64,000 bases of DNA from contig CANTUV010000031.1 in NCBI GenBank assembly GCA_947685225.1, positions 67,127,001 through 67,191,000 on the forward strand, given 5' to 3'. Shown in pieces: positions 56,036-64,000 of this stretch. The notes beneath the pieces are model-generated. The model was given only the letters and a program-made list of their open reading frames with translations. It had not been told where the DNA came from and did no database searches. The translations under genes were made by a program, and so were the position numbers. The first letter of the stretch is position 1, and every line of letters starts with the position of its first letter. This DNA comes from Garcia nutans (taxonomy: Eukaryota; Streptophyta; Magnoliopsida; Malpighiales; Euphorbiaceae).

Positions 56036-56339
56036 TTCTAGTGGCTTGTAGATTTTTTTTATAGGATTTTTAATTAAATCTTATTATACTAAGAATTGAC
56101 TTTTACTGAATTATCAAAAACTTAAGATTTTTAGATAAATCTTAATATTATATTTATGATGTTGAGGATTGATATATTTTGAATTATATATAATGTTATG
56201 TTATATTTTTAAAATATTGATATTTTTGTTTTCAGAATGTTTTAAATGAATGAAAATGTTTAGTTTTAAAATAATAATTATAAAATTTATAATAATAATA
56301 TTTTTAAAATTTTAAATAATTATTAAAATATTGTTACCA

Positions 56340-56825
56340 CTTTGTCATGGATTTATAACAAAAATTTGTCATTATTAATCACGAAAAAATTCTGTTACAA
56401 GTATAAACAAAATCTTCTACAGAATTTGTTATAATTTATTATGAAAAATTTGTAACAAATTCGATACTATTTGCGAAGGATATCAAATAGTTACAAATCC
56501 GATTCTATTTACGATTGAATGTTTGTCATAAAACCATTCCATATTGTTACTGATTTGTAACGTGATGGTATTACATATCCGTCGTTATTAACGATGGTTC
56601 CAACTCGTTCTGTTCCATTTACGTTCTTAAAGTGCCAGTTTTCCATTGCTATTTGTAATGGATTTTTGTTACAAATTTGTCGTTAAGCTAATGACGGTTA
56701 CTTTTTTTTCATCATAAATATTTGCAGCTAATATTTCGACAATGGAAATATTTTTGTCGTAAATTCATTACAAAAGCTATTAGCGATGGAATTTTTCATT
56801 GCTATTTTGCAAAAATCTTGTAGTG
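56340..56825 (+). mobile_element. CACTA 3' end: subterminal repeats and terminal inverted repeat
   Basis: Ends with GCAAAAATCTTGTAGTG (56809-56825), i.e. CACTACAAGATTTTTGC in reverse, the CACTA terminus. The 480 bp before it hold many short subterminal words such as TTAGCGATGGAA, TAACGATGG and TTTGTAACAAATT in both orientations. No matching 5' terminus was found in the window. Confidence 0.78.
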
Positions 56826-56964
56826 AGAAAGCTGACTCGATCATAGAATTTTGGTTAGAATATTCAGTATGCTTTGAGAATTTTTGGTTGGGATTATTGT
56901 ATTTGTTTCTTTAAAGTAGTTAATAGTATGTGACCTTGTCAATGCAAAACTTCTTTTATAGAAT

Positions 56965-57150
56965 ATGTACATATCATTTGTCACTTGTGATGATCCCAAA
57001 GGAGTTGTAGAATGTGGGACAATTAGAATATCCAAGATTGCTTCTCAGAAAATGGGGGATAAGATCAACATTCATAGAACAAACAAGAACTCAAACACAT
57101 CTATGGCATACAAGCAAAGAAAGAAGAGATGGTCCCTAGAGGAATTGTAG
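56965..57150 (+). pseudogene. Unrecognised exon-like ORF
   Basis: A 61-codon frame, MYISFVTCDDPKGVVECGTI..., ending in RKKRWSLEEL, preceded by TTCTTTTATAG, which could be a splice acceptor. CDDPKGVVECGT reads like a conserved plant segment, but I cannot name the family. It may be the last exon of a decayed gene lying just beyond the CACTA end. Confidence 0.35.
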
Positions 57151-57299
57151 AAGAGTATTATAGTCCTTCATTTTAGCTCTTGGAGGTCTCTAGATGAGCT
57201 TAGAAGCTGATCCATTTGATTGATTCATGGTTTAAAGGGCTGAACTATAATGGGCAGTCCAACGATATTGCACAAGAGCTCCAAGATTTCTAAAATTAT

Positions 57300-58930
57300 A
57301 TAATTGTTTTATATAAAATTATATGCGTATATATATATGTTACATATAACTATTTTATTTGGTTTGTATTTTTCATTTCCAAAAAGCTAGTAGTTTTTGG
57401 TTTTTTTATTTGTAAATCTTTTTAATTTTTTGTTTTGATTTTTTTATTTTGGTTTCAAATGTAATGACTTGGGTTTTTTGTTTTTGTTCTTCTAATGTAT
57501 GCTAAATAAAATACTTCAAAAAAAGAGTTTTTCAATTTAAAAAAATAAAAGTATAAAAGTGATTATGTTTAGTTATATTTGAATATATGTTACAGATAAC
57601 AAAATATCCTTATTAAAATTTGCAATAGTAATCGTATAAAAGTGATGCACGTTTAGTTATATGTGGGTATATATTGCATATAATAATATATACATGTTAA
57701 ATTTTAAAATAATAAAAGTATAAAACTATTATATATTTAGTTATATATTGGTACATATTATATATAATAATATATTTTTGTTAAAATTTAAAAGAATAAC
57801 AATGTAAAAATGGTATGTATTCAGTTATATATATGTCGGTATATCCATAATATATGTTTAGTTATATATGTAGGTATATATTATATATACTAACATATAT
57901 TTATTAAATTTTAAAAGAATTAGAATATAAAAGTAATAAACGTTTAGTTATATATAGATATATATTACATGTAATAGCATATATATATGTTAAATTTTAT
58001 AAGAATAAGAGTGTAAAAGTGATATATATTTAGTTATATATCGGTATATAGTGCATATAATAATATATATGTATTAAATATTAAAAGAATAAGAGTATAA
58101 AACTATTATATATTTAATTATATATCAGTATATGTTACTACATATAACAATATATACTTGTTAAATTTAAAAGAATGACAGTGTAAAAGTGATGTACGTT
58201 TAGTTATATATGTCAGTATATGTTAAATATAAACACATATTTATTAAATTTTAAAAGAATAAAAATATATATGTTACATATAATAATATATATGTTAAAT
58301 TTCTAAAGAATAAGAGTTAACATATAACAACATATACTTGTTAAATTTAAAAGAATAACAGTATAAAAGTGATATACGTTTAGTTATATATGTCAGCATA
58401 TGTTAAATATAAACATATACTTATTAAATTTTAAAAGAATAAAAATATATGTTACATATAATAATATATATGTTAAATTTCTAAAAAAATAAAAGTATAA
58501 CAGTGATATATATTTAGTTATATATCGATATATGAAATATATAACAATATATACATATTAAATTTTAAAAGATTAACAGTATACAAATAATATATGTGTA
58601 TTTATATATCGGTATATGCTACACATAATAACATATAATTATTAAAATTTAAAGGAATAACAATTTAAAAGAGACATATATTTAATTATATGTCAGTATA
58701 TGTTATATATAAGAATATATACTTGTTAAAATTTAAAAATGATATATTTTAATTATATATATACGTGTTAAATTTTTAAAAAATAAAAATATAAAAATGA
58801 TATATATTACATATAATATGTATATATATATTAAAATTTAAAAGAATAACAGTGTAAAAGTTATATATATTACATATAAGTATATATATTTTAATTATAT
58901 GCTGATATATATTACATATATGTAGAAACT
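57300..58930. repeat. AT-rich tandem repeat, ~95-110 bp period
   Basis: About 14-16 diverged units containing TTTAGTTATATAT, CGGTATATGTTACATATAA, ATATATGTTAAATTTTAAAAGAATAA and CAGTGTAAAAGTGATATA. Some units are fused or shortened. No coding potential. Confidence 0.8.
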
Positions 58931-60280
58931 TAATATAAATATTTTTAATTTAATATTTTAAAATTTGTCTAAAAAAATAAAAATAATACAAATAGTATAA
59001 AAAACAAACAGACTAAAACAAATAAAAAGATGAAAAACAAATAAAAATCACAAAATAAATAAATAAATAAAAATCACAAAAAATAAATAAAAAATAATAG
59101 CTACATAACTTAAAATATAAAAAATGAAAATTTTATAATTATATAATAAAATTAAAAAAAAATATATGCAATTTACTGCAAAAAGAAAAAAAAAACACTA
59201 GTCATGAGCAGCACATGTTTTTATAACGTCTTTATATATATATATGTATGTATTTTTAAAAGAGAAATTTACACCGACGTAATTTCCTCGTTCGTTTTAC
59301 AAAAGTACATATCCCAGCATTTTTATTTACAATTATACATATTTCCGATTTTTTTTTCAAATTTACTTTTAGACATTTTTTTTTGTAAATTTTTTTTTAT
59401 TTTTTTATTATTTTTAAAATTTTTTTATCGTATTTTTGATACACAAAAATAAAAATATATAATATATACAATATATACAAAATACACACTTAATAATATA
59501 AACTATATCTACAACATCTACAATACATATACAATACATCAACAATAAATCTACAACAATTTTTCATAATATTTTTAATTTTTTAATTTTTTAATTTTTT
59601 ATTTTTAAAACATATACACAATATTTATACAATATTCACACAATATTTAACCATTTTTATATAAAATATATATAATTCTAATAACAAAATATAATATACA
59701 CACATTTACAACACGTCTACAAAAAAAATTATATATTTTTTTAAATTTTTTTTGTATACAATATGTAAAATTTATTTAAAAATAAATTTGATATTTTTTA
59801 TTAATGTATTTTTATATATTTTATTTTATTTTTTATATTTTTAGTATTATTTATTTTTCATGATTAAAATTAAAATTTTTTATAATAAAAATTAATTTAA
59901 AATATTAATTTTTACTATTTTATTATATTTTTTATTTAATAGTAAAATTTGATAAAAAATAAAAAGTTAAAATATAATATTGAGAGAAGAATAATTTTTT
60001 TAAAAATATATATTTTATTAATGGATAAGATATTTTTAAAATTTTACACATTTTTAATTTTATAAAAAATTATTTTTTAGTATAGTTATATAAACAACCC
60101 TTTTTAAAATTCTAAAAAAAAATAGCAGTATTATTGAAAATAAATTTTCCTCTCAAGGTAGTTTATGTAAATTTCCCAAAAATAAAAAGGGCAAAAAGAG
60201 CGCTCGGTTTATTCCCTCGAGTGCAACCTGTAACAGCATAAAAATAGGCCAACTTTTTTTATTATAATCTATATATATAT
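58931..60280. other. AT-rich intergenic DNA
   Basis: Low-complexity A/T tracts. No gene or recognisable transposon was seen. Confidence 0.6.
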
Positions 60281-60339
60281 ATACATACATACATACATAC
60301 ATACATACATACATACATACATACATACATACATACATA
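60281..60339. repeat. (ATAC)n microsatellite
   Basis: About 14 uninterrupted ATAC tetranucleotides downstream of the UPF0301-type gene. Confidence 0.95.
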
Positions 60340-60532
60340 AATAAGTCAACTCCAAACGCAACCTGTATCTTGCGCTACAGTAGTTTAATCCCTTCCCTAT
60401 TGCCTGCTTTCCGTAGTTGGCTACTGCTTAATAGTTCCCATTTGATAACATAAAAACTCTGTTGTGATATAGAAGTATAATAAACCATGAAAATTTAAAA
60501 TTAGAAAAAAATAATAATAATAAAAGACACCA

Positions 60533-61203
60533 TCAGGGCCAATCTAAATGTCCCGTGTTGTTCACAATTAGATGCCAAGCTCCATCAGCAACCTCATCAA
60601 ACAACTGCTTCCAGCCCCAACTCGAAAACCCCAAGAAAAACCAGTAGTCAGCTACAGATTGCTTTCCTGACTTCAGCTCTTCAATTTCGGTAAGTGTGGC
60701 TAATTGATCAAGGAAGTAGACAGCTGGTACAACTTCTGGGTATTGATCTTTGACTGCTCTTCTAGTAAGAGCAACAAGAGGCATTCCACGTTTTACAAGC
60801 GGACCACCAAAAGATAGAGGAGCCTGTTTCAGCAATTCTAACCCTTGCTCTAGCTCATCCAGAGACTCCCATCTGATTAGCTTATTATAAATCAGACCTT
60901 GAAATCCTGTACTTTGATCTGCCTTCACAATGAGAACCTTTGATTTATCAAATGGTTGGGCATTAACTTTGTTAGTAGCTAAAAGGATTGAGCCAACCAC
61001 CACATTGAGAACTGTTTCATCCAGTTGTTTGGAAGAGTGAGATTTGATCTGACGATAGTCCACAGCTCTCTTCGGTGTCCGGTCCTTTAATAGGACTTCA
61101 TGGGATTTGTCCTTCTCAACAGTAGGTTCCTCACGAATTGTCAATGGTAATGCGTCCTTAAAATGATTCTTGCCACTTTTTTCAGCTACAGGCCACAGAA
61201 GCC
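60533..61203 (-). CDS. Terminal exon of a UPF0301/DUF179 (YqgE/AlgH-like) plant protein
   Basis: Minus-strand exon. A pyrimidine-rich acceptor (CCCCTGATCTCGTAG) ends at 61204, so the exon starts at 61203 (GLLWPVAEKSGKN...) and stops at TGA (60533). About 100 residues of charged linker precede the DUF179 domain, which has VVVGSILLAT, FDKSKVLIVKADQSTGFQGL, IYNKLIRWESL, APLSFGGPL, then DYWFFLGFSSWGWKQLFDEV, GAWHLIV. Known: bacterial YqgE/AlgH and plant UPF0301 proteins share these blocks; some plant members carry a thioredoxin-like part before DUF179, and the linker here suggests such a longer protein. Upstream exons lie outside the window or beyond the insertions. No lesion is seen, so it is probably a working host gene. 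Biochemical role not established. Confidence 0.85.
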
Positions 61204-61569
61204 CTACGAGATCAGGGGAAAAAAATTCACAATAAGTGGCATAAAATAACACGTTTAATGCCTCAGAAATGTGCTAAAAAAAAAACTTAACAGTGAAAAA
61301 AAAGAGAGGAGTCCTTCATAATGGAATTTTACTGAACATGACAACTTACTAACAAATTTTTAAACAAATTTTGAAAAATAGGTAATCATTATATCAGCAA
61401 ATGTACAAAGAGCCCAGCAGCACAAGGTAACCAATTCAGCAGAGCCTCAGTTACATGTCATTTTTCGCATTTTGCAGTATCTAAAGTCTGCACCGGGAAA
61501 AGGTTTCTCTTCTCCAAAAAAGAGCCACCTCAGAATAGAAGCATTCACAGATGCAGATTAGGTTAGATC
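61204..61569. other. Presumed intron or upstream DNA of the UPF0301-type gene
   Basis: No coding sequence recognised. Directly right of the splice acceptor. Confidence 0.4.
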
Positions 61570-62017
61570 TCCATATGATGGGAGGTCAAATCACTGGTTA
61601 AAGCACAATCATGGGAGGAGACCTAGTTGCTTTGAGAAGAGAAAAAAAAAGTGTGGTAGCTCAATCCAATGCTAAAGTAGAATATAGAGCAATGGCTCAA
61701 GGAGTATGTGAACTATTGTAATTGCAAAAACTAATAAAAGAACTAGAACTATCAAAGGATTAGTCTATCTTTTCTTTTCTGATAATAAAGCAACAATTAA
61801 CATACCTAATTCAATACGACAGAACAAAGCACATTGAAATTGATCAACACTTCATAAAGGAGAAATCAGTTGATGGCTCCTTATGCTTGTTCTATGTGGT
61901 TTCTAATGAACAAGTAATAAATGTTTTCACCGAATGACTTGACAACAAGCCATTTCACAATTTAGTTTGCAAGTTGGGCATGCATGATATCTATGCATCA
62001 GCTTGAGGTGGAGTGTC
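61570..62017 (+). pseudogene. Copia RNase H C-terminus and polypurine tract, remnant
   Basis: Plus strand, with frameshifts and stops: GGDLVALRREKKSVVAQSNAK, VEYRAMAQGVCELL, IFSFSDNKATINI, KAHXIEIDQHFIKEK, SNEQVINVFTE, HNLVCKLGMHDIYASA. These are the closing blocks of Copia RNase H. It is followed by GCTTGAGGTGGAGTG (62003-62017), the usual Copia polypurine tract. It lies antisense to, and upstream of, the UPF0301 exon. Confidence 0.85.
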
Positions 62018-62160
62018 AACTAAACTAATTTGTTACCATAATTTAGTTATTCTATTTATGTAAATTTATGCTCTGTACAAATAATTTTAATTCTCTTGTG
62101 AACCTAAGATTGAGAGAAAAATAAAATCTTTCCTAAAATTATATCCTAAAATTTTCACTA
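62018..62160 (+). repeat. Copia 3' LTR fragment
   Basis: The sequence after the polypurine tract (TCAACTAAACTAATTTG...) leads to TATTTATGTAAATTTATGCTC and a GAGAGAAAAATAAAATC end typical of the R region of short Copia LTRs. The right boundary is not defined. Confidence 0.5.
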
Positions 62161-63119
62161 AATTTTCACTTCATATGGACAAACTAGATATGGTTCTATT
62201 GACTATACCCTAAATATAAGATTATTCTCGGTCCTTCATGTTCTCTATTTTCCAATTAACTTTTTATCCGTCAATTCTATTACTAAAACTCTTAATTGTA
62301 AAATTGAATTTTTTCCAAACCATTGTATTTTCAGGATCTATAAATAGGAAAGATGATTAACGGCGGTAAACTACATGATAACTTATATATTTTGAATGAA
62401 AGTCACAATCTCAATTATGGTATGAATACAAGAGATAATACAATTGCATAAGCAGTTAAGGCATCCATCATTGTTTGTCTTAGAAAAGAAATACCCCAAT
62501 CTGTTTAAAGGAATTTCATTTCCTTTTAAATTATCATGCTAACATGTAATTTTACGATGTATAGATAACAAACTTAGATTTCTTAGAATTTACTAAAGTT
62601 CCTTACTCTACATGAATTTACAATTAGTTTCTCTTTTAAAATTTTATCCATGATTCTCATGTGCACAAGGGAAAAAGAACAAACATAACTGATAGAGGTA
62701 ATTACATCATATACTATCTTTTGACTTTTTTTTGTTACTTTTCTTTTTTTTCATTTATACCTTAAAATGTTGTTCGTTTTTACTTTTCTTTAATTTTTTT
62801 TCAAAAGTGCTGCATTTGTTAAATTGCAAAACCAACCTAGCTCCAAAAGCAGAAAAACAGCTGCTTGCCTACGAGAACCAAAGAGTCCTCATTTTTTTAT
62901 TTTTTTATTTTTAAAAAATTAATGACAGTTTAAATTTAAAAATAAATACAATTTCAATGTGGCAAACTTTAAGGATATGTGTTTTTCTTAATTTAAATAT
63001 TTTCATTATTTTATCTGAAGTCAAATATTTTTATTATTTTTAAATCAAATATTTATATTATTTTTCTTAAATTAAATATTTTAATACTAGACAATAATAA
63101 TGACATACGACATATATAC
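62161..63119. other. AT-rich DNA without recognised features
   Basis: T-rich tracts and a repeated ATATTTTTATTATTTTT word (63000-63090). No gene. Confidence 0.5.
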
Positions 63120-63530
63120 ATATATATATATATATCTTTTTATGGTAAATATACAATATATACATGGTATATTTGGTTTATATGTACTTTATATTTGGCG
63201 TATATTTTGGGTTTTAATTTATATTTATGTTATATGTAGTTATATTTAGTTTATATGTGTTCTATATGTATTTTATATTTGGTATATATGTATTCTATAT
63301 GTATTTTATATTTGATTTATTTGTGGTTTTTATTTGGTGTACATTTTTGGTTTTGATTTATATTTATATTATTTGTTTTATATTTGGTTTATATGTATTT
63401 TACATTTGAATTTTTATATTTAGGGTTTTTATTTATATTTATGTTATATTTAGTTTATATTTTGAGTTTTGATTTATATTTATAATATATGTATTTTATA
63501 TTTGGTTTATATTTTACACTAACAACTTAA
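63120..63530. repeat. ATTTGGTTTATATGTATTTTAT minisatellite
   Basis: Irregular tandem copies of TTTATATTTGGTTTATATGT and variants. Confidence 0.7.
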
Positions 63531-63581
63531 CATATACAACACATATAAAGCCAAATAAATCAGACAACGTGCATAGAAAAA

Positions 63582-64000
63582 AAAAATTATATTTTTCACT
63601 TACAACTCAACATATCCAACGCATATACATCACATATAAGGCACATATGAAAGCAATTATATTTTACCATTTACAACTCAATATATACAACATATATAAA
63701 CTGACTATAAAGTACATATACATCACATATAAGACAAAAAAAGCATATATTTTATCACTCATAATTCACCATACACAACATGTATACCGCATGTATAAAC
63801 AGCATATAAAAGACGCGTAGAGAAGAATTATATACTTTACCATTTACGGGTCAACATATATAATGCATATATACATCACGTAGAAACAACATATACATCA
63901 CATATAAGACACATATAAAAGAATTATATATTTTACCACTTACAATTCAACATGTACAATAAACATACATCATGTATACATTTTTATATATAAATAATGC
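63582..64000. repeat. ~75-95 bp tandem repeat
   Basis: Four to five units beginning TTATATTTTACCATTTACAA, with CTCAACATATACAACATATA and ATCACATATAAGACACATAT. The array runs off the window. Confidence 0.8.

Noticed and set aside
60153..60338. Open frame with repeated MYVC
   Set aside because: Translation of the ATAC microsatellite.

Overview
The window is plant nuclear DNA, most likely from a dicot. It is AT-rich and almost wholly built of nested LTR retrotransposons, with one piece of an ordinary nuclear gene near the right end. Plant-specific marks include Tekay/Del, Athila and Tat Ty3/Gypsy lineages, a UBN2-type Copia gag, plant mobile domain (PMD) and DUF7745-like genes, a CACTA remnant, and telobox-rich LTRs. 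No species can be named from sequence alone. Names E1-E6 below are local labels.

Layout. 1-684: three head-to-head/tail-to-tail copies of a ~230 bp tRNA-like (SINE-like) unit inside an LTR. 684-9424: E1, a minus-strand Tekay/Del-like chromovirus with decayed gag-pol and a 2,995 bp 5' LTR. 9497-19118: E2, a minus-strand Athila-like element whose protease runs straight into the integrase C-terminus; its 5' LTR is broken by a DUF7745-like pseudogene. 19190-24266: a four-exon PMD gene (minus) flanked by palindromic arrays and split by a 2,774 bp solo LTR with a 5 bp target duplication. 24310-38884: plus-strand Tat/Ogre-like material, into which E3 (27997-36010), a plus-strand relative of E2 with an extra ATHILA-ORF1-like gene, has inserted. 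38885-53043: E5, a minus-strand Copia element interrupted by E4 (40307-49300), a gag-only Tat element with the perfect duplication ATTAT. 53044-59200: telobox minisatellite, CACTA remnant and AT-rich tandem repeats. 60533-61203: terminal exon of a UPF0301/DUF179 gene. 61570-62150: plus-strand Copia tail. 63120-64000: AT-rich tandem repeats.

Autonomy. No element here looks autonomous. E1 has frameshifts and lost catalytic residues; E2 and E3 share one ancestral deletion removing RT, RNase H and the integrase core; E4 has only gag; the Copia is broken before RT. Any recent movement needed proteins supplied from elsewhere.

Most striking signal. Several unrelated elements carry arrays of short paired or palindromic motifs. 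In the Athila-like and Copia LTRs these lie just upstream of a TATAAATA/TATAAAA box. In the Tat elements they lie in the 3' untranslated part before the polypurine tract, where the stems vary in a compensated way (GGGT/ACCC, AGGT/ACCT, AAGT/ACTT, GAGT/ACTC) around a constant CCAGA loop. That looks like selection for a fold. A second copy of the Athila-type array precedes the extra ORF of E3 and may be a duplicated promoter module.
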